Part shown: in pieces, positions 34,457 to 43,131 of the stretch
How the letters are laid out: each line of letters starts with the position of its first letter
How positions within the stretch are numbered: position 1 is the first letter of the stretch
Assembly: GCF_900090265.1 (NCBI RefSeq)
Contig: NZ_LT607752.1
Span: 5,648,001-5,712,000, forward strand
Reading direction: 5' to 3'
Source: Micromonospora rifamycinica
GTDB taxonomy: Bacteria; Actinomycetota; Actinomycetes; Mycobacteriales; Micromonosporaceae
DNA: 64,000 nt
Translations under genes and position numbers: made by a program
Notes under the pieces: generated by a model
What the model saw: the letters and a program-made list of their open reading frames with translations, nothing else
What the model was told of the DNA's origin: nothing
Databases searched by the model: none

Positions 34457-34989
34457 GACACTCTCCCTGTAGACGGATTCGCCCCAATAGTTAGGTATGT
34501 GATGGGTGGCCGCGCGGGTTTCCGCCACCGGTCACCCCGTCGTGTGCCGCCCGCCAGGGGGACGCGGCGGGCATCCCGGGTCGCGCGGAATGTCCGGTTC
34601 ATCCGACGGGATGCCGGGTGCGCGAGGTGTCCGGACCGGGCCGGGCGGGTCGTGCGTCGGTGGGCCGGTCCGGGCGGTCCGGGTGCCGTGTCCCGTGACC
34701 GGCGGCACGCCGACGGCGGAATCCCGGCCGACCCCCGGTCGTTACACCCTCTGTACGACCGCAGCAGGATCCCCGCCCGGCCAGCCCGGGACGCGGGCAG
34801 TGCCCCGGAATGACCCGGCGCCCCCGGTCGTTACACCTGGCTCCGGCGCAGGCAGGACCCGCCGGAGAGCGCAGAGACCCCCTCATGAGCGCCTCGTCGT
34901 GGTGCTTACGCCCCCACCGCCGGCCACGGCCGGTGGCCCGGTCCCCCGACCGGCCGGGTGGCGTCGACCCCCTCGAAGGAGCATCCCCC
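34457..34989. other. 533-bp divergent regulatory region with duplicated CGGTCGTTACACC box
   Basis: No gene supported. CCCCCGGTCGTTACACC occurs twice in direct orientation (34732-34748 and 34821-34837), 89 bp apart, upstream of the secreted wall protein. GTTAC half-sites recall MtrA boxes of actinobacterial wall-hydrolase genes, but the expected paired spacing is not clear. In-frame ATG 34885 precedes the signal peptide but has no good ribosome site. No ydaO-type riboswitch motifs found. Confidence 0.45.
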
Positions 34990-35580
34990 ATGAAGACCAC
35001 CATGCTGCGTAAGAGCGTCCTCGGTATCGCCGGTCTGGCGGTCGCCGGTGGCCTGGCCGCCGGCCCGCTGAACCACGGCACCGTCGAGTCGGGCACCACC
35101 GACCGCCCGGTGGCCGTGGTGCAGGCCGACAAGCCGGCGATGGACAAGCTGATCCCGCACGGTGTGCAGGGCGAGCAGTCCCGCATCGACCTCGACGACG
35201 AGCAGACCGCCAACGTCAAGGCCATCATCGCCGCCACCAAGAAGACCGGCATGGACGAACGCGCCGCCGTCGTGTCCATCGCCACCGCCCTACAGGAGTC
35301 GAAGCTGGAGAACCTCGGCCACCTCGGCGACCGCAACGACCACGACTCCCAGGGCCTGTTCCAACAGCGCCCCTCCTCCGGCTGGGGCACCGTCGAGCAG
35401 ATCACCGACCCCGAGTACGCCACCACCGCGTTCCTCAAGGGCCTCAAGCAGGTCGACGGCTGGCAGGACATGCCCCTGACCAAGGCCGCCCAGACCGTCC
35501 AGGTCTCCGCCTACCCCGACCACTACGCCCAGTGGGAACAGCAGGCCGCCGACCTCGTCACCCAGCACTGGAACAGCTGA
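34990..35580 (+). CDS. secreted lysozyme-fold-like cell-wall protein
   Basis: 196 residues from ATG 34990 (GAAGGAGC upstream). Signal peptide at residues 1-26 (MKTTMLRKSVLGIAGLAVAG, then Ala/Gly-rich). The mature part has VVSIATALQESKLENLGHLG (~residues 97-116) with a Glu placed as in the catalytic position of transglycosylase-like folds, followed by DSQGLFQQRPSSGWGTVEQI. This SLT-like QESxLxN...GLFQQ pattern suggests a peptidoglycan-binding or -cleaving enzyme; common in actinomycetes with no proven activity. Confidence 0.75.
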   Translation: MKTTMLRKSVLGIAGLAVAGGLAAGPLNHGTVESGTTDRPVAVVQADKPAMDKLIPHGVQGEQSRIDLDDEQTANVKAIIAATKKTGMDERAAVVSIATALQESKLENLGHLGDRNDHDSQGLFQQRPSSGWGTVEQITDPEYATTAFLKGLKQVDGWQDMPLTKAAQTVQVSAYPDHYAQWEQQAADLVTQHWNS

Positions 35581-35605
35581 CCGCGCACGACCACCCGCAC
35601 GACAC

Positions 35606-35640
35606 GACGGCCGGCACCCCCACCCGGGGTGCCGGCCGTC
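35606..35640. terminator. bidirectional hairpin
   Basis: Perfect 15-bp stem (35606-35620 with 35626-35640, arm GACGGCCGGCACCCC), loop CACCC. Serves the convergent secreted-protein and DUF4126 genes. Confidence 0.8.
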
Positions 35641-35652
35641 GGCGGCTGCGGG

Positions 35653-36273
35653 TCAGACCCGGTAGCCGGCGGCGCGGGCCGCCTCGCGTTCCCGGCGGCG
35701 GCCCCGCCGCCGACGCAGGAACCAGACCACGAACGCCGCCATGCCCAGCAGGAACGCCAGCACCAGCACCGGCAGGATGATCGCCACCAGGGACATCAGC
35801 ACACTGGTCGCGTCCTCGGCGGTGCTGGCCACCGGTGCGCCGAAGCCCGCCGTGGTCGCGTTGACCACCGGCCGGGCCGCCGCCTTGAACAGGTGCACCC
35901 CGAGCGCGATGGCCACCCCGGCGACCACCGGTGCCCACTGGTGGGAGGTGAAGAACCCGCCCGGGTCGCTCACCGTCACCGTCTCCGAGCCCGAGCCGGC
36001 ACCGAAGGCGAGGCCGCCGGCGGTGGGGCGGACCACCGTCTGCACGACGTCGTTGACGTGGTCGACCACGGGCACCTTGTCGGCGACCACCTCGACCGCG
36101 AGCAGCGCCGCCAGGATCGCCAGCACCCACCCGTTGCCCAGCCACTGCCAGCCGCTGGGCAGGTCGATCAGACTGGTGTAGCGGGCGAGCAGACCCATGG
36201 TGAGCAGGGGAATGTAGGCGTTGAGGCCCGCCGAGGCGGCGAGACCGGTACCGGTGAGGACTTCGAGCACCAT
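35653..36273 (-). CDS. DUF4126 membrane protein
   Basis: 206 residues, ATG 36273. Begins MVLEVLTGTGLAASAGLNAY and has about five hydrophobic spans with the conserved AGLNAYIPLL motif and the Lys/Arg-rich tail RRRRGRRRE. Matches DUF4126, an actinobacterial and proteobacterial membrane family with no known role. Divergent from nucS. Confidence 0.85.
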   Translation of the reverse strand: MVLEVLTGTGLAASAGLNAYIPLLTMGLLARYTSLIDLPSGWQWLGNGWVLAILAALLAVEVVADKVPVVDHVNDVVQTVVRPTAGGLAFGAGSGSETVTVSDPGGFFTSHQWAPVVAGVAIALGVHLFKAAARPVVNATTAGFGAPVASTAEDATSVLMSLVAIILPVLVLAFLLGMAAFVVWFLRRRRGRRREREAARAAGYRV

Positions 36274-36341
36274 CTCAGCATCGCACCGGCACGCCAGTGC
36301 CGCGCGACGGTGACCGGCCGGTCCTCGGCTACCCTCGTCGG

Positions 36342-37001
36342 GTGCGTCTGGTGATTGCGAAGTGCTCGGTGGACTATGTCGGACGGCTCTCGGCACACCT
36401 GCCGCTGGCCACCCGCCTGCTCATGGTGAAGGCGGACGGGTCGGTGTCGATCCACGCCGACGACCGGGCGTACAAGCCGTTGAACTGGATGAGCCCGCCC
36501 TGTCGGCTGGAGGAGGCACCCGGCGTCTGGCGGGTGGTCAACAAGGCCGGCGAGGAGCTGCGGATCAACCTGGAGGAGATCCTCCAGGACACCTCGTACG
36601 AGCTGGGGGTGGACCCGGGGCTGCGCAAGGACGGCGTCGAGGCGCACCTGCAGGAGCTGCTGGCCGCCAACCCGGAGACCCTCGGCGAGGGCTTCACCCT
36701 GGTCCGGCGCGAGTACATGACCGCGATCGGCCCGGTCGACCTGCTCTGCCGGGACGCCAACTCCGGTGCGGTCGCCGTCGAGGTCAAGCGGCGCGGTGAG
36801 ATCGACGGGGTGGAGCAGCTCACCCGCTACCTCGAACTGATGAACCGGGATCCGCTGCTCGCCCCGGTGACCGGTGTCTTCGCCGCTCAGGAGATCAAGC
36901 CGCAGGCCCGGGTCCTCGCCACCGACCGGGGCATCCGCTGTGTGGTCGTCGACTACGACCGGCTGCGCGGCATCGTCCGCGACGAGCTGACCCTCTTCTG
37001 A
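36342..37001 (+). CDS. nucS: mismatch endonuclease NucS (EndoMS)
   Basis: 219 residues from GTG 36342. N-terminal DNA-binding domain (VRLVIAKCSVDYVGRL...), C-terminal nuclease with GPVDLLCRD and VAVEVKRRGEIDGVEQLTRYLE (~residues 145-166), the D...ExK metal site. In actinobacteria lacking MutS/MutL, NucS cuts mismatched DNA in noncanonical mismatch repair. TACCCT (36330-36335) ends 6 nt before the start, again suggesting a leaderless mRNA. Confidence 0.94.
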   Translation: MRLVIAKCSVDYVGRLSAHLPLATRLLMVKADGSVSIHADDRAYKPLNWMSPPCRLEEAPGVWRVVNKAGEELRINLEEILQDTSYELGVDPGLRKDGVEAHLQELLAANPETLGEGFTLVRREYMTAIGPVDLLCRDANSGAVAVEVKRRGEIDGVEQLTRYLELMNRDPLLAPVTGVFAAQEIKPQARVLATDRGIRCVVVDYDRLRGIVRDELTLF

Positions 37002-37087
37002 CCGGCCCGGCCGGCACCCGCCCCTGATCGATCCCCGCCCCTGCCCGGCCGGTCTGACAGCGGGGCGGGTAGTCCGGCAGCCGAAAG

Positions 37088-37144
37088 CCGGCCCGGCAGC
37101 CGGGCGGGTGGCCCGGGGTGGCACCCGCCCGGCTGCCGGGCCGG
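37088..37144. terminator. 23-bp bidirectional hairpin
   Basis: Perfect 23-bp stem (37088-37110 with 37122-37144; core GCCCGGCAGCCGGGCGGGTG), 11-nt loop. It ends one base before the aldehyde dehydrogenase stop codon and serves the convergent nucS gene as well. The longest perfect terminator-like stem in the window. Confidence 0.8.
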
Positions 37145-37145
37145 G

Positions 37146-38645
37146 TCAGCGTCGGCCGTAGAGCGCCTTGGTGACCTTGACGAGGCGGGCCACGTCGGTC
37201 GGGGTCCGCTCGAAGGTCATCGACGGCAGCAGCGACCGGGCCCGCCGCCTGGTGATCGACTTGGCCCGGCCGAACTCGCGCAACCCGTCCTCGCCGTGGA
37301 TCCGGCCGAAGCCCGAGTCGCCCACCCCGCCGAAGGGCAGCGTGGACATCCCGGCGAAGGTGAGCGCCGAGTTGATCGACGCCATCCCCGAGCGCAGCCG
37401 TCGGGCGATCGACACCGCGTCGCGCCGGCCGAACACCGAACCCCCCAGGCCGTACGGCAGGGCGTTGGCCCGGCGGACGGCCTCGTCGGCGTCGGCGACC
37501 CGGCTGATGGTCACGGTGGGGCCGAAGGTCTCCTCGCGGACGGCCGAGGCGGACTCGGGGACGTCCACCAGCACCGTCGGGTGCACGTACGGCGGCTGCA
37601 CGGCGCCGGGACCGCCCACCACCGCCCGCCCGCCGGCGGCGATGGCCTCGTCGATGTGCCGGCGGATCACGTCGAGCTGGCTCGGCATGGTGATCGGGCC
37701 GAGGTCGGCCCCGTCCGCGCCGACCGTCAGCCGTTCGGCGCGGGCGACCACCTTGCCGACGAACTCGTCGTAGACCGGTGCCACCGCATAGACCCGTTCG
37801 ATGCCGATGCAGGTCTGGCCGGCGTTGGTCAGCGCGCCCCAGACGCAGGCCTCGGCGGCGGCGTCCAGGTCGGCGTCGGCGGCCACGATCATCGCGTCCT
37901 TGCCGCCGGCCTCCAGCAGCACCGGGGTCAACGACTCGGCGCAGGCCGCCATCACCCGGCGGGCGGTCGCGGTGGAACCGGTGAACGCCACCTTGTCCAC
38001 CCCCGAGCGGCACAGTGCCGCGCCGACGTCGCCGAGGCCGTGCACCGCGGTGAAGACCGGTTGCTCCGGCACCACCTCGGCGAACGTGTCGACCAGCCAC
38101 TGGCCGACGACCGGGGTGTACTCGCTGGGCTTGAGGACGACCGCGTTGCCGGCGGCCAGCGCGTACGCGGCGGAGCCGACCGGGGTGAAGACCGGGTAGT
38201 TCCACGGGCCGATCACCCCGACCACGCCGTGCGGCTGGTATTCGAGGTGGCCGGAGAACTCGGCGAGGATCACGCGGGACCGGACCCGGCGGGGGCCCAG
38301 CACCCGGCGGGCGTTGCGGGCCGACCAGTCGATGTGCTCGACGGCGGTGAGGACCTCGACGACCGCGTCGCCGACCGGCTTGCCGCCCTCGACGTGGACC
38401 AGTTCGGCCAGTTCCTCGATCCGCTGGGCGAGCAGTGCCCGCCAGCGCAGCAGCCGCGTACGGCGGCCGTCGAAGCCGAGCCCGGCCCACCACTGCCCGG
38501 CCGTCCGGGCGGCGGTGACCGCGGCGGCCACCTGTCCGGCGGTGGCGACCGGTAGGCTTCCGGCTTCGCGGCCGGTGGCGGGACTGGTCGACACCAGTCG
38601 ACCCTCGGCGATGACCGGGACACCCGGGACCTGCACAGCCGTCAT
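37146..38645 (-). CDS. aldehyde dehydrogenase (succinate-semialdehyde/benzaldehyde type)
   Basis: 499 residues, ATG 38645. NAD(P) aldehyde dehydrogenase: oxyanion Asn in PWNYPVF (~residue 151), general base Glu in LLEAGGKDAMIV, nucleophile Cys in NAGQTCIGIERVY, and the C-terminal GGVGDSGFGR. The C-terminal segment after the catalytic core resembles plant/animal type-3 ALDH and mycobacterial succinic-semialdehyde dehydrogenases. Substrate unresolved. A perfect palindrome lies 23 bp upstream of its start. Confidence 0.9.
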   Translation of the reverse strand: MTAVQVPGVPVIAEGRLVSTSPATGREAGSLPVATAGQVAAAVTAARTAGQWWAGLGFDGRRTRLLRWRALLAQRIEELAELVHVEGGKPVGDAVVEVLTAVEHIDWSARNARRVLGPRRVRSRVILAEFSGHLEYQPHGVVGVIGPWNYPVFTPVGSAAYALAAGNAVVLKPSEYTPVVGQWLVDTFAEVVPEQPVFTAVHGLGDVGAALCRSGVDKVAFTGSTATARRVMAACAESLTPVLLEAGGKDAMIVAADADLDAAAEACVWGALTNAGQTCIGIERVYAVAPVYDEFVGKVVARAERLTVGADGADLGPITMPSQLDVIRRHIDEAIAAGGRAVVGGPGAVQPPYVHPTVLVDVPESASAVREETFGPTVTISRVADADEAVRRANALPYGLGGSVFGRRDAVSIARRLRSGMASINSALTFAGMSTLPFGGVGDSGFGRIHGEDGLREFGRAKSITRRRARSLLPSMTFERTPTDVARLVKVTKALYGRR

Positions 38646-38667
38646 GGCGGAAGTCTAGACCCGGAGG

Positions 38668-38681
38668 CTACCGGCCGGTAG
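38668..38681. promoter_or_regulatory. palindromic operator between aldehyde dehydrogenase and FHA genes
   Basis: CTACCGGCCGGTAG is a perfect 14-bp palindrome 22 bp upstream of the minus-strand aldehyde dehydrogenase start. It is of the size and symmetry used by TetR-family repressors. Confidence 0.5.
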
Positions 38682-38833
38682 TTGTGAGCAGTCCTCGTCT
38701 ATGGCTCGCCGGCCGCCTGTTCGGTGGACGACAGGTGTCCGCCAGGGGTCGCGGAGATGACCGGGCGGGTGGTGAGGTGGTCACGCGGAGCTGGCAGGCT
38801 GACGGCGGGCGACTCTGGGAGAGCGGACTGTTC

Positions 38834-39295
38834 ATGCAGGATCATCCGGAACTCATGCCGCTGTTGACGGTGGCCGGTGGGCCGATGCGGGGGGCGAGCT
38901 TCCGCGTCCGGCCCCAGCCACAGGTGATCGGCCGGGCTCCGACCGCCGACATCGCGGTCGCCGACGCGCACCTGAGCCGGCGGCACGCCGAGGTGCGGCT
39001 GACCGACGCCGGGGTGGTCCTGACCGACCTGGCGTCGACCAACGGCACCTGGCTGAACGACCGGCGGATCACCGGATCCGAGCCGCTCACCGACGGCGAC
39101 GTGATCCGGCTGGGCCGTACCGAGCTGCGCTACTTCGACCCCGGGCTGGCCACCACCGACCCGGTCGGCCTGCGTTTCAGTGGGGGCACCGGAGGGCGTC
39201 GGGACCACCGGCCGACGCTGCCGTTGCCGCCGCGCGTCCCCGGCCCGACCGATGCCCTGCCGGCCGCCCCGGTCGGCGGCGGCACGCAGGCCTGA
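38834..39295 (+). CDS. FHA-domain protein
   Basis: 153 residues from ATG 38834; GTG 38684 would add 50 residues without clear homology. FHA domain (residues ~10-100) with IGRAP, DAHLSRRHAEV, and the TNGTWLN loop: the R, S, H and N that bind phosphothreonine are all present. The tail is Pro/Gly-rich. A phosphothreonine reader, so probably partner of a Ser/Thr kinase encoded elsewhere. Confidence 0.85.
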   Translation: MQDHPELMPLLTVAGGPMRGASFRVRPQPQVIGRAPTADIAVADAHLSRRHAEVRLTDAGVVLTDLASTNGTWLNDRRITGSEPLTDGDVIRLGRTELRYFDPGLATTDPVGLRFSGGTGGRRDHRPTLPLPPRVPGPTDALPAAPVGGGTQA

Positions 39296-39414
39296 CCGCG
39301 CCGGTACCGGGTACGGCCGTACCGCCCACCCGCGCCGCCCCGCACCCCGCCGGACCGTGCGGACCTGCCGTCCCTCGTCCCCGTGGCGGGACTTGGTGGC
39401 CGCACCCACCCCGG

Positions 39415-39796
39415 ATGACCCGACGATGGGTCGGCGGCCCATCCGATCTCGTCGGCACCCCGACCACCCCGGACTTCGCCGGCACCGGGGCGGGCGCCGC
39501 CAACGCCGACTTCGTGTCCCGGCTCGCCGCCGGTGACCGGGGTGTGGACACCCCGACCAGCCCCCGCGCCGTGCTCCGGGCCGCCTACGTGGCGGATCCG
39601 GCCCGGCTGGCCGGGCGGACAGGCGTGCCCACCGCAGCCGATGGTCGGTCAGACCCGGGCGGTGCTGGAGCGGTACGCCGCCGCCGGCGGCCGGTACCGG
39701 GAGGCGGCCCTGCCGGACGGCGGGCACAGCCCGCACCTGGAACGCCCGGCCGAGTTCGTCGCCGAACTCCTGGCCCCGGCCGAGGCGGTCACCGTG
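39415..39796 (+). pseudogene. alpha/beta hydrolase remnant with internal deletion and frame change
   Basis: Two pieces in different frames. The first (about 39415-39640) reads ...DFAGTGAGAANADFVSRLAAGD...VLRAAYVADPARLAG; the second (about 39633-39796) reads PPQPMVGQTRAVLERYAAAG...LPDGGHSPHLERPAEFVAEL. In intact actinomycete alpha/beta hydrolases these segments are separated by some 80 residues containing the catalytic acid, and the second includes the catalytic His of GHSPH. The middle, and all sequence before the first piece including the nucleophile, are lost. Assignment is from memory of family sequences. Confidence 0.65.
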
Positions 39797-39845
39797 CCCT
39801 CACCGAGGGCCGGTGTGGCGTGGCGTGGCAGAATCCGGCGGACAA

Positions 39846-39863
39846 CCTTAGCGTTCGTTAACG
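39846..39863. promoter_or_regulatory. putative acyl-CoA regulon operator, site 2
   Basis: CCTTAGCGTTCGTTAACG, 15/18 matches to the icmA site, 58 bp before the 3-hydroxyacyl-CoA dehydrogenase start. The right half-site CGTTAACG is the strongest palindromic half. No clear -10 is seen downstream; a second CG-rich inverted repeat (39863-39900) follows. Confidence 0.55.
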
Positions 39864-39921
39864 TCGGCGACGGAGCGTTCGTCGCCGTCGGCGACGGCGG
39901 AGTCAACCAGGGAGGCCTGTC

Positions 39922-41733
39922 GTGGCGCGGGAGTTCACCAGGGTGGGCGTGGTGGGTCTGGGCACCATGGGTGCCGGCATCGTCGAGGTGTTCGCCCGCA
40001 ACGGCGTCGACGTCGTCGCGGTGGAGATCTCCGAGGCGGCCCTGGCGCGTGGCCGGGCCACCCTCGCCCGGTCGACCGACCGGGCGGTGGCGAGGGGCAG
40101 GCTGGCCGAGGCCGACCGGGATGCCCTGCACGCCCGGGTCGACTTCCAGGTCGGGCTGGACGCGCTGAACGCGGTCGACCTGGTGGTCGAGGCGGTCCCC
40201 GAGCAGCTCGACCTCAAACGGCGGATCTTCGCCGAGCTGGACCGGGTCTGCCGGCCCGACGCCATCCTCGCCACCAACACCTCGTCGCTGAGCGTCACCG
40301 ACATCGCGGTCGCCACGAACCGGCCCCGGCAGGTCGTCGGCCTGCACTTCTTCAACCCGGCACCGGTGATGAAGCTGGTCGAGGTGGTCCGCACGGTGAT
40401 CACCGCCGACGAGGTGGTCGACGACGTCGAGGCGCTCTGCGTCCGGCTCGGCAAGGTCGCCGTCACCATCGGCGACCGGGCCGGCTTCATCGCCAACGCC
40501 CTGCTGTTCGGCTACCTCAACCACGCGGTGAGCATGTTCGAGGCCCGGTACGTCACCCGGGAGGACCTCGACGCGGCGATGCGGCTCGGCTGCCGGCTGC
40601 CGATGGGTCCGCTCGCCCTGCTGGACCTGATCGGGCTGGACACCGCGTACGAGATCCTGAACACCATGTACCGGCGCGGCGGGCGGGACCGCCGGCACGC
40701 CCCGGCGCCGCTGCTGCGGCAGCTGGTCACCGCGGGGCTGCTCGGCCGTAAGTCCGGACGCGGCTTCTACACCTACGACAGGCCCGGCTCGTCGACGGTC
40801 GTACCCGACGAGTGGACCCCGGCCGCGACCCCCGCCGGTGCCGACGGCGCGCGGGAGGTCACCCGGGTCGGCGTCGTCGGGGCGGGGGCACTGGCGGCCG
40901 GCCTCGTCGGTCTCTTCGGCCGGGCCGGCTACCAGGTGGTCTCGGTGCCCGGCGGTGCGCAGGAGCCCGCCGGGACCGGCGCAGGGGAGTCCGCCGGGAT
41001 CGGCGGGGCGGTCCGGGACTCGCTCGACGAGGAGGTGCGGCGGGGCGGCCTCGACGGGGCCGACCGGGACGCCGCCCTGGCCCGGATCACCTGGTCGGCG
41101 ACCCTGGAGCAGCTCGCCGACGTCGACCTGGTGGTCGAGGCGGTCGCCGGGGGGCCGGGCGTCGAGCAGACACTGTTCACCAGCCTCGACGAGATCTGCA
41201 AGCCGGGCGTGCTGCTCGCCACCACCGGCTCGTCGCTGCCGGTGATCGAGGTGGCGATGGCCACCGGGCGCCCCGCCGACGTGCTCGGCCTGCACTTCGT
41301 CGACCCGACGGCGGCGGTGCCGCTGGTAGAGGTGGTCCGCACGGTCCGTACCTCGGCGGAGGCCACCGCCACCGCCCGCGCGGTCTGCGCCGCGCTCGGC
41401 CGGACCGCTGTGGTCTGCGGCGACCGGGCCGGCTTCGTGGTCGACGCGCTGCTCTACCCGTACCTCAACGACGCGGTGCGGATGCTGGAGGCCGGCTACG
41501 CCACCGCCGACGGCATCGACCACGCGATGACCCTCGGCTGCGGCTACCCGACGGGTCCGTTCGCGCTGCTCGACGCGATCGGCCTGGACGTGGCGCTGGC
41601 CGCGCAGCGGGCGCTCTACCGGGAGTCGCGCGAGCCGGGCCTCGCCCCCGCGCCGCTGCTGGAGCACCTGGTGACCGCCGGCTACCTGGGCCGGGGGACC
41701 GGCCGGGGCTTCCGCGACCACACCCGGCGCTGA
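39922..41733 (+). CDS. double-domain 3-hydroxyacyl-CoA dehydrogenase (second copy degenerate)
   Basis: 603 residues, GTG 39922 with GGGAGG at 39910-39915. Two tandem dehydrogenase units joined at ~residue 305. Unit 1 is complete: GVVGLGTMGAGIVEVFARNG, ATNTSSLSVT, GLHFFNPAPVMKLVEVV. Unit 2 keeps the order but is altered: GVVGAGALAAGLVGLFGRAG (no third Gly of the NAD loop), ATTGSSLPV (Asn to Thr), and HFVDPTAAVPLVEVV (Asn to Asp, Met to Val) at the catalytic turn. Unit 2 is probably structural or altered in substrate. Such fusions occur in Streptomyces. Beta-oxidation enzyme; preceded by the operator. Confidence 0.92.
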   Translation: MAREFTRVGVVGLGTMGAGIVEVFARNGVDVVAVEISEAALARGRATLARSTDRAVARGRLAEADRDALHARVDFQVGLDALNAVDLVVEAVPEQLDLKRRIFAELDRVCRPDAILATNTSSLSVTDIAVATNRPRQVVGLHFFNPAPVMKLVEVVRTVITADEVVDDVEALCVRLGKVAVTIGDRAGFIANALLFGYLNHAVSMFEARYVTREDLDAAMRLGCRLPMGPLALLDLIGLDTAYEILNTMYRRGGRDRRHAPAPLLRQLVTAGLLGRKSGRGFYTYDRPGSSTVVPDEWTPAATPAGADGAREVTRVGVVGAGALAAGLVGLFGRAGYQVVSVPGGAQEPAGTGAGESAGIGGAVRDSLDEEVRRGGLDGADRDAALARITWSATLEQLADVDLVVEAVAGGPGVEQTLFTSLDEICKPGVLLATTGSSLPVIEVAMATGRPADVLGLHFVDPTAAVPLVEVVRTVRTSAEATATARAVCAALGRTAVVCGDRAGFVVDALLYPYLNDAVRMLEAGYATADGIDHAMTLGCGYPTGPFALLDAIGLDVALAAQRALYRESREPGLAPAPLLEHLVTAGYLGRGTGRGFRDHTRR

Positions 41734-41808
41734 TCCGGATCCCGGCGGCGGTGCCGGCCGACGACCTCACCCGGCCGGCGACCTGGAGGTGACCGTAACC
41801 TTGGCAAG

Positions 41809-42135
41809 GTGAGCCCCCGTCGCAACCGTCCCCGCCGCGAGGACCCCACCCAGCTGGACGCCGACCGGGCCCGGCAGGGCGTGGAATCGGTGCAGCAGTG
41901 GCGCGACGGCGAGTGGCAGGTCCGCGGGATCAGCGGCGGGGCCTCGGTCAAGACGTACCGCTGCCCCGGTTGCGACCAGGAGATCCGCCCCGGGGTGGCG
42001 CACCTGGTGGCCTGGCCGGCCGACGGCGCGGGTGACCTGACCGACCGGCGGCACTGGCACCGTGGCTGCTGGCGGGCCCGGGACCGCCGGGGGCCGAACC
42101 TGCTGCGTGGCCGGGGCGCTCCCCGGTACGGGTGA
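41809..42135 (+). CDS. small Cys/His-containing conserved protein
   Basis: 108 residues, GTG 41809; TAACCT (41796-41801) ends 7 nt before the start, so probably leaderless. Contains TYRCPGCDQEIRPGVAHLV (~residues 48-66) and HWHRGCWRARDRR (~residues 82-94): two CXXC-like elements plus His suggest a zinc-ribbon. Conserved in actinobacteria by my recollection, where it is sometimes labelled ATP/GTP-binding without basis. Confidence 0.7.
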   Translation: MSPRRNRPRREDPTQLDADRARQGVESVQQWRDGEWQVRGISGGASVKTYRCPGCDQEIRPGVAHLVAWPADGAGDLTDRRHWHRGCWRARDRRGPNLLRGRGAPRYG

Positions 42136-42222
42136 CCCGGTTTGCGGCCGGACGGGCGACCTGGATCACGTCGTTTCCTACCCGGGCGAGCGACCGGCGC
42201 GACTTCACGTCAGACTTGGGTG

Positions 42223-43023
42223 GTGAGCACACCGATCCGCGCGTCGTCGATCCTGCCCGGCCACCGGGAGGACATCGAGCTGCACACCGCCGACGGCCTG
42301 CGGCTCGTCGGTGAGCTGTCCCGCCCGGTCGACCGGCCGCCGGTGGGCACCCTGGTCTGCCTGCACCCGCTGCCCACCCACGGCGGGATGATGGACAGCC
42401 ACATCTTCCGCAAGGCGGCCTGGCGGTTGCCCGCCCTGGCCGACCTGGCGGTGCTCCGGTTCAACACCCGGGGCACCAGCAGCGTCCGGGGCACCAGCGA
42501 GGGAGCCTTCGACAACGCGGTGGGCGAGCGCTTCGACGTGGCCGCCGCGATCGAGTACGCCGAGTTCCACGAGCTGCCCAACATCTGGCTGGTCGGCTGG
42601 TCGTTCGGCACCGACCTGGCCGTCAGGTACGGCTGTGACCCGGCGGTGGCCGGGGCGATCCTGCTCTCGCCGCCCCTGCGTTTCTCGAAGCCCGAGGACC
42701 TGGCCGTCTGGGCGGAGTCGGGTCGGCCGCTGGTCGCGCTGGTGCCCGAGTTCGACGACTACCTGCGCCCCGACGAGGCCCGGGAACGCTTCGCGGTGGT
42801 GCCGCAGGCCGAGGTGGTCGGCGTGCCGAAGGCCAAGCACCTCTGGGTGGGCGACGCCGAGCGGGTGCTCGACGAGATCGTCCGGCGGGTGAACCCGGCG
42901 CTGCCGCTGCCCCTGCCGACCAGCTGGGACGGCCCGGTCGAGACCGGCAACGTCAGCGCGTACGCCGACCGTACGGTGGCCGCCTTCGCCGACACCCCGG
43001 TGCCGGGCCCCGCCACCGACTGA
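42223..43023 (+). CDS. alpha/beta hydrolase
   Basis: 266 residues from GTG 42223; the in-frame extension to 42142 lacks support. Contains CLHPLPTHGGMMDSH (oxyanion region, ~residues 44-58), nucleophile elbow GWSFGTD (~residues 122-128; Ser is the catalytic nucleophile), acid in PEFDDYL, and His in KAKHLWVGD. The family includes CocE/dienelactone-type esterases. Role unknown; next to the degenerate hydrolase remnant but not closely similar in motif order. Confidence 0.85.
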   Translation: MSTPIRASSILPGHREDIELHTADGLRLVGELSRPVDRPPVGTLVCLHPLPTHGGMMDSHIFRKAAWRLPALADLAVLRFNTRGTSSVRGTSEGAFDNAVGERFDVAAAIEYAEFHELPNIWLVGWSFGTDLAVRYGCDPAVAGAILLSPPLRFSKPEDLAVWAESGRPLVALVPEFDDYLRPDEARERFAVVPQAEVVGVPKAKHLWVGDAERVLDEIVRRVNPALPLPLPTSWDGPVETGNVSAYADRTVAAFADTPVPGPATD

Positions 43024-43025
43024 GC

Positions 43026-43131
43026 GAGCCGCCGTCGCCCCGGTACGGCGTGAGCCGTCGTCGCCCCGATGGGGCGCAAGCCGTCGTCGCCCCGGTGGGG
43101 CGCGAGTCGTCGCGGCCCCCGGTGGGGCCTC
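43026..43131. repeat. four tandem 26-bp hairpin repeats
   Basis: Copies at 43026, 43052, 43078 and 43104 (the last 28 bp), typical unit GAGCCGTCGTCGCCCCGGTG followed by GGGCGC. Each contains a self-complementary CGCCCCGGTGGGGCG, so the array can form four hairpins. It separates the convergent alpha/beta hydrolase and AI-2E transporter genes, replacing the usual single terminator. Confidence 0.8.

Noticed and set aside
34600..34989. ydaO-type (cyclic di-AMP) riboswitch before the secreted wall protein
   Set aside because: These often precede actinomycete wall-hydrolase genes, but the conserved GAATCC- and GGTAGGGGAA-like blocks are not present.
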